Source: Mobiluncus porci (GTDB lineage Bacteria; Actinomycetota; Actinomycetes; Actinomycetales; Actinomycetaceae). From it: a stretch of 64,000 nucleotides of DNA. Below the pieces are notes generated by a model, which saw only the letters and a program-made list of their open reading frames with translations, ran no database searches and had not been told where the DNA came from. Positions 18,144 through 26,573 of the stretch are shown piece after piece; the stretch's first letter is position 1; each line of letters opens with the position of its first letter. Location: contig NZ_VUMY01000003.1 in assembly GCF_009695935.1 (NCBI RefSeq), positions 110,549 to 174,548 on the forward strand, read 5' to 3'. The position numbers and the translations under genes were made by a program.

Positions 18144-19796
18144 ATGACAGACACATTGAAACCAGAACTGAAACAGGAAGAAACGATTCCTTTCGCCATC
18201 ACCCTCGAGGTCGGTTCCTCCTTGGAGAACGAAACCGGCTCGTGGCGCACGGAACGTCCGGTTTATGTCCACAACCTGCCGCCTTGTAACAAGGCCTGCC
18301 CCGCCGGAGAGAACTGCCAACAGTGGCTGTTCTATGCCGAGGAAGGGCGTTATCGCCAGGCTTGGGAACAGATGATGGCCGACAACCCGCTCCCCGCCGT
18401 GATGGGACGCGTGTGCTATCACCCCTGCCAGACGGCGTGTAACCGCGGCATGGTTGATGAGGCCGTCGGCATCAACGCGATCGAGCGTTTCGTGGGCGAC
18501 AAGGCGCTCTTGGAAGGCTGGAAGGTTGGACTGTTGAGTCCGGAAACCGGCAAGCGCGTCCTGGTAGTCGGCGCGGGGCCCTCGGGTTTGAGCGCGGCTT
18601 ACCACCTGCGGCGCATGGGCCACACCGTCACCGTCCGTGACGCCGGGCCGATGGCGGGCGGCATGATGCGTTTCGGGATTCCGTCTTACCGCCTCCCGCG
18701 CGGCATCCTCGACCAGGAAGTCAAGCGGATTGAAGAGCTGGGAGTGAAATTCGAGTTCAACTCGAAGGTCGAAAACGTGGCCGATGTGGCTGGGGATTTC
18801 GACGCGGTGTTCTTGGCGATTGGAGCCCAGATGGGTCGTCACGCCGATATTCCCGCGGGGGATTCCGCCAAGGTGATGGATGCCGTGGACATGCTCGCCG
18901 ATATGGAATCCAACGAAAAGCCCATGCTGGGGCGTCGCGTCGTGGTTTACGGCGGCGGGAACACGGCCGTGGACGCGGCTCGTACCGCGAAGCGTCTCGG
19001 CGCGGAAGAGGCGATTATTGTTTACCGCCGCACCCGCGACCGTGCTCCGGCCCACGACTCCGAAATCATGGAAGCCGAAGAAGAAGGCGTCATGATGAAG
19101 TGGCTGTCCACGATTAAGCACGTGGACGGCGGGGAAATCAAGATCGAGAAGATGGTCTTGAACGATGAGGGATTCCCGGTGGGAACCGGCGAGTACGAAG
19201 ACCTCGGCGCGGACTCGGTCATCATGGCTCTGGGTCAAGAATCCGACCTCGGCATTGTCGAAAACGCTCCCGGAATCGAGATCGAGAAGGGCGTCGTGAA
19301 GGTCGACGGACGGATGATGACCGGAATGAAAGGCGTCTTCGCCGGTGGCGACATGGTGCCTTCTCAGCGGACCGTCACCATCGCGATTGGTCACGGCAAG
19401 AAGGCGGCGCGCTGCATCGATGCCTATCTTCGCGGCGAGGAATACGTGGCTCCGCCGAAAGCCGAGGATGCCGCCATCAAGCGCATGAACACCTGGTATT
19501 ACGCTGATGCGCCGCGCCAGGTTCGCGACAAGATCGAAGGCCCGCGCCGCGCTTCAACCTTCGACGAGGTCGTGCAGGGCTTGGACGAGGAATCGGCAGT
19601 TTTCGAGGCTCGACGTTGCATGAGCTGCGGGAACTGTTTCGGTTGCGATAACTGCTTCGGGGTGTGCCCGGATAATGCGATTCTGAAGATTAAACCTACG
19701 GAGTACGAGTTCAAGTACGACTACTGCAAGGGCTGCGGGATTTGCGCCGAAGAATGTCCTTGCGGGGCTATCAGCATGGTGCTGGAGGAGAATTAG
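18144..19796 (+). CDS. GltD-like flavoprotein fused to a 2x[4Fe-4S] ferredoxin domain (PorD-like)
   Basis: Electron-transfer partner of the por enzyme, probably exchanging electrons between ferredoxin clusters and NAD(P)H. Residues 1-130 form a cluster-binding helical domain (PPCNKACPAGENCQQW, VCYHPCQTACNRG). Then comes the FAD site VLVVGAGPSGLSAAYHLRRMG and an NAD(P)H Rossmann site VVYGGGNTAVDAARTAKRLG. C-terminal ferredoxin motifs lie in CMSCGNCFGCDNCFGVCP and CKGCGICAEECPCG. Separate PorD proteins normally carry only the ferredoxin part, so this is a fusion. AAGGAAAG precedes the start, 107 bases after porB. Confidence 0.9.
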   Translation: MTDTLKPELKQEETIPFAITLEVGSSLENETGSWRTERPVYVHNLPPCNKACPAGENCQQWLFYAEEGRYRQAWEQMMADNPLPAVMGRVCYHPCQTACNRGMVDEAVGINAIERFVGDKALLEGWKVGLLSPETGKRVLVVGAGPSGLSAAYHLRRMGHTVTVRDAGPMAGGMMRFGIPSYRLPRGILDQEVKRIEELGVKFEFNSKVENVADVAGDFDAVFLAIGAQMGRHADIPAGDSAKVMDAVDMLADMESNEKPMLGRRVVVYGGGNTAVDAARTAKRLGAEEAIIVYRRTRDRAPAHDSEIMEAEEEGVMMKWLSTIKHVDGGEIKIEKMVLNDEGFPVGTGEYEDLGADSVIMALGQESDLGIVENAPGIEIEKGVVKVDGRMMTGMKGVFAGGDMVPSQRTVTIAIGHGKKAARCIDAYLRGEEYVAPPKAEDAAIKRMNTWYYADAPRQVRDKIEGPRRASTFDEVVQGLDEESAVFEARRCMSCGNCFGCDNCFGVCPDNAILKIKPTEYEFKYDYCKGCGICAEECPCGAISMVLEEN

Positions 19797-19810
19797 TCCT
19801 TTCTGCGTAG

Positions 19811-19873
19811 TTTCCAATGGGACGGGCCAAAGTGGTAAATTTTTTTACCACTTTGGCCCGTCCCCATTGGAAA
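19811..19873. repeat. GGGAC palindromic element A / probable terminator
   Basis: Arms of about 29-30 bp (one-base bulge) containing GACGGGCCAAAGTGGTAAA and its complement, loop of T residues. It directly follows the GltD-like gene and can end transcription. About 26 of 30 arm bases match the element at 30481-30549, so it belongs to a dispersed family and is not a one-off terminator. Confidence 0.85.
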
Positions 19874-19907
19874 GAGTCCCAATTTTGCGGGATTTTGCGG
19901 GTTTGAG

Positions 19908-19956
19908 GTTTTCCACAGCTGCAAATTAAGGCCTGAATTCACATGGTAAAAATTTT
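19908..19956 (+). promoter_or_regulatory. 49-bp shared upstream element, copy 1
   Basis: Begins GTTTTCCACAG and ends GGTAAAAATTTT; 48 of 49 bases match 53390-53438 on the minus strand. It lies 74 bases before the WXG100-like gene, in the same orientation relative to that gene as the other copy is to the tad operon. Promoter or activator site is inferred. Confidence 0.7.
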
Positions 19957-20030
19957 CGGCTTGGCTTACCCGCGCGCTCCTTTTAGTTTGGTGTCATCAA
20001 ACCGGATGGCACTTGTTGAAAGGAGCACCA

Positions 20031-20240
20031 ATGGCAGACCTGTGTTATTACGGAGATTTCACGACAAGATACCACGACGCCATGAGTAACTACCGCAACG
20101 GCGCGAACCAGACCTGGCTGGGGAAGGCCGCGGATTACTACGAAGCCAAGTATGACGAGTTGCTGGGCTACCTCCAGATTCTAGGGTCCTACATTAACGA
20201 ACTCGAAGGTTCCCGCGGGCGGTTGGAGGCGTTGCTGTGA
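20031..20240 (+). CDS. Small WXG100-like helical protein
   Basis: 69 residues, mostly helical, with TWLGKAADYYEAKYDELL in the middle where WXG100/ESAT-6 proteins have their W-x-G turn (here W-L-G). Length and pattern fit a type VII secretion chaperone or partner. AAAGGAG precedes the ATG at 20031. It overlaps the next gene by GTGA, so the two are co-translated, as WXG100 proteins often are with large effectors. No EccC or other type VII component is in the window. The family assignment is tentative. Confidence 0.6.
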   Translation: MADLCYYGDFTTRYHDAMSNYRNGANQTWLGKAADYYEAKYDELLGYLQILGSYINELEGSRGRLEALL

Positions 20241-22093
20241 GTGACACGCTACTACTTGACCCCACTGGGACTTCACATAGCCAGTTTGACCAGCTGTCTT
20301 GGTACAACTTGGAAAAAAATCGTGAGGCATTCATTCGCTCTGATGATTATCTTATTGACGGTGGAGCCGCACCACTTTGCGTGGACACCGTTGAACTGGA
20401 GGCCATGAGCCAGGGACTCTCTCTAGCTAGAGATAGGCTGGAAGGTCTGGGTCAACAAGTGCTGGCAGTTCATCAAGATCTGTTTTTTCGGTACCTCACG
20501 GAATTGGATTTTCTCAACCAGTCACTAGCTGCGGGAAACGAGGGAGCGGCCGAAAAAATCTCGAGGTTGATGGCGGCTTGGGCGCAATTTGAGAACGACT
20601 ACTATCCGGTGCAATACGACAGGTGCGGGGCGAGGCGACTGGCTTCGGATACGGGAGAGTTGAGCCTTGCGCTGGCGAGGGCCACTGGGACCTATGAGTT
20701 GACCGAAGACCAGGTCAACAAGATGATGAGGATTTATTTGGAACAAAGTGCTTTGAGCCTGTTGGCGAAAAAGATTTCTGGCTCTCTAGAGTTTCCGGAG
20801 ACTTTCACCGTGGGAGGGAAGACTTATTTTGCGAAAGATTTAAACGATATTCAAAAGGCCGCAATATTTTTGTCGTGGTGGCAGGCGAAGCAGGGTGAGG
20901 ATATTTTTGGCTCGAGCCATTCCGTAACTTTGCATTCTCAGGATGGAGATGTCTCAATTCCGGTTGACGGTTTTGAAGATTCCCCGGAACTCAATGAAGC
21001 ATTTGCAAAATATATTTCAAGGTTATCTCCAGAAGAATCCAAGAAAATTCAAGACCAAATTTTTGGATACGCCAAGATTGCGGATCAGGATGAACCCTGG
21101 TTAAGCCGTTTGGCTCGTTTCACGGGATTGCAGGCCACTGTATTTGCGGCGCTGTTTCTTCCGCGGGGTGGCAAAATTTTCGAAGATATCTTGCGCGGTC
21201 CAGGTCCGGACTGGTATCGATTGTTTTCGGACTCCCAGGCCCAATCTCGGGCGGAAAAAGGCCAGAAGTTTGCCAAGACTGTCACGGCGAAATCGGTAGG
21301 AACCACTAGAGCGAAGCGACTGGAAGAAAGACAGTTGGGGCTGGATCCTTCCGGAGATTGTATAGCCAATGGGGATGGCACCATGACACGTAACCTGCCT
21401 CATGAGCTGGGTGATACGTTCCGCTACGCCAACACGCAGGATCCCCAAGAGGGGGGAGCTTTTGAGATTCAACAGTGGGAGACTGCCAGCGGTAAGAAAG
21501 GGGCGCGGGTGATTCTTCGAGGTACCGAGACGTGGGATGCGGGTTCTGAGCAAGTGCAGGATATGTTGACGAACACGGAGTCGGTAGCAGGACTACAAAC
21601 GGGGGTGGAAAAGGCTGTGGCTGAGGCGTTGGAACAGCTCGGGGTATCAGCCGATACTCCGGTGGAACTGGTGGGACATTCCCAAGCGGGGATTGTGGCT
21701 TCGAATTTGGCGGCGGATTCCGGCTTCACCAAACGCTTCAATGTGCAAACCGTAATCACTGCGGGCTCTCCGGTGGCGAATGCTCCAATTCCAGAGAAAA
21801 TCAAGACTTTGAACCTTGAAAATATCTATGACCATGTTCCCAAGCTTGACGGAGCGATCAATCCGCCCTCCCCAAACCACATTACGGTTTACAAAGACTA
21901 TAAGAAGGGTTTAAACCCAGAAGAGGTTCACAATCGTGATGCGGTCTATGCCGAGATGATGGATGAACTCCAGAGTTTTCACTATGCGGAAGTTGATAAT
22001 TTCCTGGAATGTCGTGACAAAGTGATGGGCTTTGATGAAGAAATCGTCAAAGCCACCACGCAAAGATTTGAAATAGAAAGAAACTACGGTTGA
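20237..22093 (+). CDS. Large protein with C-terminal alpha/beta-hydrolase (lipase-like) domain
   Basis: 618 residues. The C-terminal part has VELVGHSQAG with nucleophile Ser at about 482, followed by VITAGSPVANAP; Asp in YDHVPKLD and a downstream His could complete the triad. This matches PGAP1/lipase class 3-like hydrolases. The N-terminal 150 residues are helical and resemble the long helical leader of type VII effectors. No signal peptide is present. Coupling to the WXG100-like gene suggests a secreted hydrolase or toxin; no immunity gene is recognisable next to it. Codons are more AT-rich than in neighbouring genes. Confidence 0.6.
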   Translation: MSDTLLLDPTGTSHSQFDQLSWYNLEKNREAFIRSDDYLIDGGAAPLCVDTVELEAMSQGLSLARDRLEGLGQQVLAVHQDLFFRYLTELDFLNQSLAAGNEGAAEKISRLMAAWAQFENDYYPVQYDRCGARRLASDTGELSLALARATGTYELTEDQVNKMMRIYLEQSALSLLAKKISGSLEFPETFTVGGKTYFAKDLNDIQKAAIFLSWWQAKQGEDIFGSSHSVTLHSQDGDVSIPVDGFEDSPELNEAFAKYISRLSPEESKKIQDQIFGYAKIADQDEPWLSRLARFTGLQATVFAALFLPRGGKIFEDILRGPGPDWYRLFSDSQAQSRAEKGQKFAKTVTAKSVGTTRAKRLEERQLGLDPSGDCIANGDGTMTRNLPHELGDTFRYANTQDPQEGGAFEIQQWETASGKKGARVILRGTETWDAGSEQVQDMLTNTESVAGLQTGVEKAVAEALEQLGVSADTPVELVGHSQAGIVASNLAADSGFTKRFNVQTVITAGSPVANAPIPEKIKTLNLENIYDHVPKLDGAINPPSPNHITVYKDYKKGLNPEEVHNRDAVYAEMMDELQSFHYAEVDNFLECRDKVMGFDEEIVKATTQRFEIERNYG

Positions 22094-22225
22094 AAGAAAT
22101 CCGAGATAGGAGGGGATTAGGGCGCAATCCAACAGGAAAAGAATTGTGATTTTTCAGCCATTTTTCAGCGTTATTCTGCGGAAAAGTGCTTCTAATTCTC
22201 GAAGGGAGCAGGTATTATTGATTCA

Positions 22226-22240
22226 GCAGAAGGATTCTGC
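22226..22240 (+). promoter_or_regulatory. Small hairpin in the leader of the CWB2/CAP gene
   Basis: GCAGAA-GGA-TTCTGC, 19 bases before the start region. It could affect translation; nothing more can be said. Confidence 0.25.
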
Positions 22241-22258
22241 CAAGGAACTACAGGGTAG

Positions 22259-23911
22259 GTGAATAAGGATATGAAACCCAAGACCCAGATTTCGGAAGTA
22301 AACTCGCCGGTGGCGAACAGGGGGAGCGAGACCGCTCACCCCGTGGTGCATGGTCGTGTGCGTTTTGGGCGCTTCCTCGTGGGAGGCGCGGCACTGGTCG
22401 GTATGATTGCCGTTTCAATGTTTAATGGAACTGCTGACTTGGCACGAACTCCCTTGGTGGGCGCTCCCGAGACAACGGTTAACGCCAGCCCTGGTGATGT
22501 TTTGAACAACCCGGCCGGCCCCGGTGGGGCGCCGGCTCCTTCTCAGCCCTCTCGCCTTGGCGGCGGTGGTGCGGCAGCAACTGCCGTTGCGGTTTCCCAA
22601 CGTGCTTTCCCCGGTGGGGCTTCAGAAGTTTACTTGGCACGCCTTGACAATCCCGTGGATGCTTTGGCGGCTTCCATCCTCCCCAACGGCCCGATTCTGC
22701 TCGTTCCGAACGACGGAAACGTGCCCCCCGCAGTTTTCAATGAAATTCAGCGCTTGAATCCCGGAAAGGTCGTTATCCTCGGGGGTACTGGCGCGATTAG
22801 CGACGGCGTGGCTGGACAGATTACGACTTACACCGGTAAATCCACCCAGCGGCTTGCGGGGCCGAACCGCGTGGCGACGGCAGCAGCGATTGCTCGTTAC
22901 GCCTATCCGGGCGGAAACCCGACTGTCTATGTGGCTGACGCCATTGGTGCTGGCGGCAAGGGTTCTCCGGATGCCGTTGCCGGTGGCGTCTTGCGTGACG
23001 GACCGATTCTGACGGTTAGCCCCAACGGAGGCGACATCGCGACCGTGGCGCAAACCATTAAGGCGCTCGGCGCGAACCGAGTTGTGGCTCTCGGCGGATC
23101 TGCCGTTGTGGCAGACGCGACCCTGAACCAGGTTGCCGGCGGAGCGGCCACTTCCCGCTTGTACGGCGCCAACCGTTACCAGACTTCCGTCGCTATCGGG
23201 AAGGCCGTATTCGGCGGCGGGGCTGGCACAGCCTATCTGGCATCAGGCTCTGACTTGGCCTACGCTCTGGTGGCCGGTACTTTGACCGACGGCCCGATTG
23301 TTCTCGTTCCGGCTAACGCCGATACCAACACTCGCGGGCTCGTGACCGCGTTTGGGAACCCGAATGTGGTGGCGATTGGTGACGCCGCCTCGGTTAGTGA
23401 CAACACCTTGCAGGTTGCCGCGGGTTACGCCCAACCGCAGGCTGCCCCACAGCCGACTCAGCAGGCTCCGGTCGCGGGTGCCCACCAGGTCTACACCAAG
23501 TACTCCATGCAGCCCTCCCCGACTGACGGGGCGCGCGAGGATGCCATTCTGAACTCCATCAACGCGACCCGTAACGCTAACGGAGTGGCTTCCCTATCCC
23601 GCGACGCAGTGATGGATGACGCGGCTCGCGCTTGGGCTCAGCAAGTGGCCCGCACCGATGTTTTCGTTCACTCCAACGGATCCTTGAAGTATGCAGATTT
23701 ATTCCCGGCCGGATGGAGGTACGCGGGCGAGAACATGGTGGGCTACTACAATATTGAGCCCGGTCCCTATGCGGCGGGATGTACCGATCTTTGGGTCAAG
23801 TCCCCCGGTCACTGGCAGAACCTCATTGACCGGCGCTTCAACCGCACCGGCATCGGGGTGGCGACCGGACGCACCTGGGTTTACGCCGTCCAAAACTTCG
23901 GACAGTACTAA
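22259..23911 (+). CDS. Surface protein: three cell-wall-binding (CWB2) repeats plus CAP/SCP domain
   Basis: A basic N-terminus and hydrophobic segment (GRFLVGGAALVGMIAVSMF, about residues 40-58) act as signal or anchor. Three CWB2 repeats follow (about 95-395), each with the pattern R-L-x-G-x-x-R followed by T and ending in a V-x-x-x-G-G core, e.g. VVILGGTGAISD and VVALGGSAVVAD; CWB2 binds anionic wall polymers. A Pro/Gln linker leads to a CAP domain (about 425-550) with NATRNANGVASL, VFVHSN and YAGENMVGY. The role is wall-attached, possibly adhesion or wall remodelling. GTG at 22259 or ATG at 22271 may be the start. Confidence 0.9.
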   Translation: MNKDMKPKTQISEVNSPVANRGSETAHPVVHGRVRFGRFLVGGAALVGMIAVSMFNGTADLARTPLVGAPETTVNASPGDVLNNPAGPGGAPAPSQPSRLGGGGAAATAVAVSQRAFPGGASEVYLARLDNPVDALAASILPNGPILLVPNDGNVPPAVFNEIQRLNPGKVVILGGTGAISDGVAGQITTYTGKSTQRLAGPNRVATAAAIARYAYPGGNPTVYVADAIGAGGKGSPDAVAGGVLRDGPILTVSPNGGDIATVAQTIKALGANRVVALGGSAVVADATLNQVAGGAATSRLYGANRYQTSVAIGKAVFGGGAGTAYLASGSDLAYALVAGTLTDGPIVLVPANADTNTRGLVTAFGNPNVVAIGDAASVSDNTLQVAAGYAQPQAAPQPTQQAPVAGAHQVYTKYSMQPSPTDGAREDAILNSINATRNANGVASLSRDAVMDDAARAWAQQVARTDVFVHSNGSLKYADLFPAGWRYAGENMVGYYNIEPGPYAAGCTDLWVKSPGHWQNLIDRRFNRTGIGVATGRTWVYAVQNFGQY

Positions 23912-23976
23912 ATCCTAGAGCGGCACTAGGAGACCATGGCAATCGGATAACTCATTGGAATTTCATATCCCTAAGT

Positions 23977-24008
23977 TTCGGCGTCGAGCCTTCGGGCTCG
24001 ACGCCGAA
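23977..24008. terminator. Terminator after the CWB2/CAP gene
   Basis: Perfect 14-bp GC-rich arms with a TTCG loop, followed by GTTTTT. Confidence 0.9.
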
Positions 24009-24017
24009 GTTTTTAAT

Positions 24018-24059
24018 CCATACGGACACTAACTACGCATCAAGATAGTGTCCGGATGG
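24018..24059. repeat. Palindrome with GGACACT core upstream of hisC-like gene
   Basis: 14-bp arms CCATACGGACACTA and TAGTGTCCGGATGG, one mismatch, 14-nt loop, immediately after the terminator. The GGACAC/GTGTCC core resembles the element at 25276-25338. Confidence 0.55.
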
Positions 24060-24141
24060 CAAAGTATCAGGTTGGAAGGTTTTGGGATTTGCATTGCTCG
24101 GGAAAAATGGTGATTGGTGTCCGGGGAGTAAAGTAAACACC

Positions 24142-25209
24142 ATGAGCGCTGTGAAGGTCCTTGACAATGTGAAGCAAATGCCGGCCTATATTCCCGGGAA
24201 ATCGGGTTCCGGTGAGAACGCCCTGAAACTGTCATCAAACGAAAACCCCTTTGATCCGCTACCCGAAGTGGTATCGGCAGCCCGCCGAGCCCTGGAGGAA
24301 GTGAACCGCTATCCCCAAATGTACGCCGATGACTTGTGCCAAGCCCTTGGTGAACGCTACGACTTGGGAACCGATTCGGTCGTGGTCGGCAACGGCTCTG
24401 TCGCCTTGTTGAACCACGCGCTTACCGCAGTGGCCGGAGCCGGTGACCTCGTAGTGGAGCCCTGGCGGTCCTTCGAGGCCTACCCCATTGTGATTGGCAC
24501 CACTCAAGCGAAAATCATCAACGTGCCCTTGACCGAGTCCGGCGCCGAACATGACCTCCGGGGAATGCTGGAGGCCATCCAGCGCGGCGGGGAACGCGTC
24601 AAGGCCGTCATGCTGTGCTCGCCGAATAATCCCACCGGACCGGCCCTCGGCGAAGGCGCCGTGCGGGAGTTTTTGGACCAGGTCCCACCCCAGGTCGTAG
24701 TGATTTTGGATGAAGCCTATATCGAGTTTGTCACCTCTCCGGAGGCGGTAGACGGGCTGAAGCTACTGGCGGACTACCCGAATCTGATGGTGTCACGGAC
24801 CTTCTCCAAGGCCTATCAGCTCGCGGGTCTACGGGTCGGCTGGATTGCGGGGGTGGATCCGGAACTTATCGGGGCAATCCGCAAGGTGTCTACACCTTTT
24901 GGGGTTAACGTGGCGGCTGCGGCTGCGGCTCGCGAGGCGTTGCGCCATGAGGCGGAGGTTTCGCGGCAAGTTACTTCGATTGTGGACGAGCGAGAGCGCG
25001 TTTTGGCAACGTTGCGGGGGAATGGGTGGAAGATTCCTGACGCTCAAGGGAACTTCTATTGGATTGGCGGAGCCGACCTGGTGTCCCCCGTCACCTCGGC
25101 CTTAGCCGCGGCCCAGATTACCGCGCGGCCCTTCCCCGAAGGCGTGCGGATAACGGTGGGTCTTCCCGCCGATAACAACCGCGTATTGGCAGCGCTAACC
25201 GCTTTGTAA
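24142..25209 (+). CDS. hisC: Histidinol-phosphate / aromatic aminotransferase (class I/II)
   Basis: PLP-dependent aminotransferase of 355 residues. It has LSSNENPFDP at the N-terminus, CSPNNPTG, ILDEAYIEFV and the PLP lysine in SRTFSKAYQLAGLRVGW, typical of HisC and the actinobacterial aromatic transaminase Pat. No other histidine gene lies nearby, so the phenylalanine/tyrosine role is a fair alternative. I use ATG 24142 (MSAVKVLDNV) since residues upstream of it do not fit the family; a GGGGAG lies 14 bases before it. Confidence 0.85.
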   Translation: MSAVKVLDNVKQMPAYIPGKSGSGENALKLSSNENPFDPLPEVVSAARRALEEVNRYPQMYADDLCQALGERYDLGTDSVVVGNGSVALLNHALTAVAGAGDLVVEPWRSFEAYPIVIGTTQAKIINVPLTESGAEHDLRGMLEAIQRGGERVKAVMLCSPNNPTGPALGEGAVREFLDQVPPQVVVILDEAYIEFVTSPEAVDGLKLLADYPNLMVSRTFSKAYQLAGLRVGWIAGVDPELIGAIRKVSTPFGVNVAAAAAAREALRHEAEVSRQVTSIVDERERVLATLRGNGWKIPDAQGNFYWIGGADLVSPVTSALAAAQITARPFPEGVRITVGLPADNNRVLAALTAL

Positions 25210-25275
25210 AGCCAAATCTGTAAAATCCGGATGAAACCTTCAGGGGCGAGTGCGGATTGCCGATTCAAAGTTTAG

Positions 25276-25338
25276 TGATCGGGGACACCCTCTCAGGCTT
25301 GGTGCCTGTGCCTCCCACATTAGGTGTGTCCCCGATCA
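25276..25338. repeat. GGGGAC palindromic element B
   Basis: Perfect 13-bp arms TGATCGGGGACAC and GTGTCCCCGATCA around a 37-nt loop, between two plus-strand genes. It has the GGGGAC core but otherwise differs from elements A and C. Confidence 0.75.
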
Positions 25339-25381
25339 ACTCATTTTCCCGTCTCACCAGGCTGTGACCTAAAATATTCGG

Positions 25382-26143
25382 GTGGCAAGCAAAGCGGGAA
25401 AAGCTGAGGGGATTTACTGGCTGGACATTTCCCGCAACAAGTTTGACTCCCCAGGCGAGAACCAAAAAATCCCTATCTACCTCACCCGAAAACAGGTTCG
25501 CCACCTGCGACTAAGAATCACCGACAGCGGCGAATTCCATTTGTCGATTCCCTGGAGGGCCCCGCTTCGGCTGGCGGAGGGCTTCATTGAAGAACAGCGC
25601 GACTGGATTACGGCTCAGCAAGACCGCTACCGTTTTCGCGCCTCCGACAAGCCCCGCTACGAAACTGGAGACGTTATTCCCTGGTGGGGGGCCAATCTTC
25701 GCTTAGAAGTTCAAGAAAAACCCGGGCGAGCCAAATCGGAAGTCCTCGGGGAGGTGGTGCGGCTAACTGTGCCACCGGGGTCCGACCTCGAAAAACGGCA
25801 ACGCACGCTCGACAAACTCCGCAAGAACTCCCTCGAAACTCGGCTGGCGGCTTTGCTCCCCAAGTGGGCCGCAGCCTTCGAGGTGGAACCCGGGCCGGTT
25901 CGAATCCGGCGCATGAAATCACGCTGGGGTTCGTGCAACCCGAGAACCCGCGCGCTGACCTTCAACCTGGAGCTCACGACCCGCGACCCGAAATATCTCG
26001 AATACGTGATTGCCCACGAGCTCACGCATTATTTTTTCCCGAACCACGGACCGGAATTTCACGCCTTGTTGGCTTCGAAGCTACCCGCAGAACGCTCCTT
26101 GCGAAGAGAACTCAACGGGCGCGGCGCAAACAGCGCGGGCTAA
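25382..26143 (+). CDS. YgjP/DUF45-type zinc metallopeptidase
   Basis: Cytoplasmic protein of 253 residues with the zinc motif HELTHYFFPNHGPEFH (HExxH plus a later H), WGSC in KSRWGSCNP and IAHE, typical of the YgjP/SprT-like M48-related group. Biological role is unknown in most bacteria. The start is GTG at 25382 without a clear binding site. The tail ends in Arg/Gly/Ala-rich sequence; two copies of GGGCGCGGCGCAAAC (one at the end of the gene, one just after it) show a small duplication. Confidence 0.85.
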   Translation: MASKAGKAEGIYWLDISRNKFDSPGENQKIPIYLTRKQVRHLRLRITDSGEFHLSIPWRAPLRLAEGFIEEQRDWITAQQDRYRFRASDKPRYETGDVIPWWGANLRLEVQEKPGRAKSEVLGEVVRLTVPPGSDLEKRQRTLDKLRKNSLETRLAALLPKWAAAFEVEPGPVRIRRMKSRWGSCNPRTRALTFNLELTTRDPKYLEYVIAHELTHYFFPNHGPEFHALLASKLPAERSLRRELNGRGANSAG

Positions 26144-26261
26144 ACAACCTTTACGGGCGCGGCGCAAACGGCACAAACTGCGCAAACTAAACGAGCGCCG
26201 CGCGAGCTGACTAGGTTTTAGGAGCGCCAACCGACCCCACAGCCCCCGCTCTTCACGGCCG

Positions 26262-26573
26262 CTAGCGCTTCGACGGGGCCAGCTCGAGGGGCTTATATTC
26301 CGGGTGCTTGTTCAAGTAGGAGGCCACAAACGGGCAGTTCGCAATGACCTGCTTGTCTCCAGCCTCCAACTGCCACTCCAGGACTGCCTTCGCGAGCGCG
26401 CCGGCAATCCCGTGGCCGGAAGCGGCGGGATCCACCACGGTTTCCTCAGCGTAGAACCGCTCTCCATCCACGGTATAGCGCAGCAAACCCACGACTTGGC
26501 CCTCGCGAATCGCTTCGAAGCGTCCGTCCTTCTCATTGTGACGGACCTCAAAGTGGTAATCGCTTTCAGTCAC
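26262..26573 (-). CDS. Small GNAT acetyltransferase-like protein (YjdJ type)
   Basis: 103 residues: EGQVVGLLRYTVDGERFYAEETVVDPAASGHGIAGALAKAVLEW with the acetyl-CoA loop near residue 55 and CPFVASYLNKHPEY at the end, the fingerprint of short YjdJ/NATD1-like acetyltransferases. GTG at 26573 is the start, with GGGAGGG before it, overlapping the hemQ stop; the frame runs further upstream but inside hemQ. Last gene of the hemA-hemH-hemQ run. Substrate unknown. Confidence 0.82.
   Translation of the reverse strand: MTESDYHFEVRHNEKDGRFEAIREGQVVGLLRYTVDGERFYAEETVVDPAASGHGIAGALAKAVLEWQLEAGDKQVIANCPFVASYLNKHPEYKPLELAPSKR

Noticed and set aside
18117..19394. Long minus-strand open frame (425 codons) opposite the GltD-like gene
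   Set aside because: The plus-strand gene is strongly supported by FAD and Fe-S motifs; the antisense product is His/Arg-rich and matches nothing, a normal shadow in high-GC DNA.
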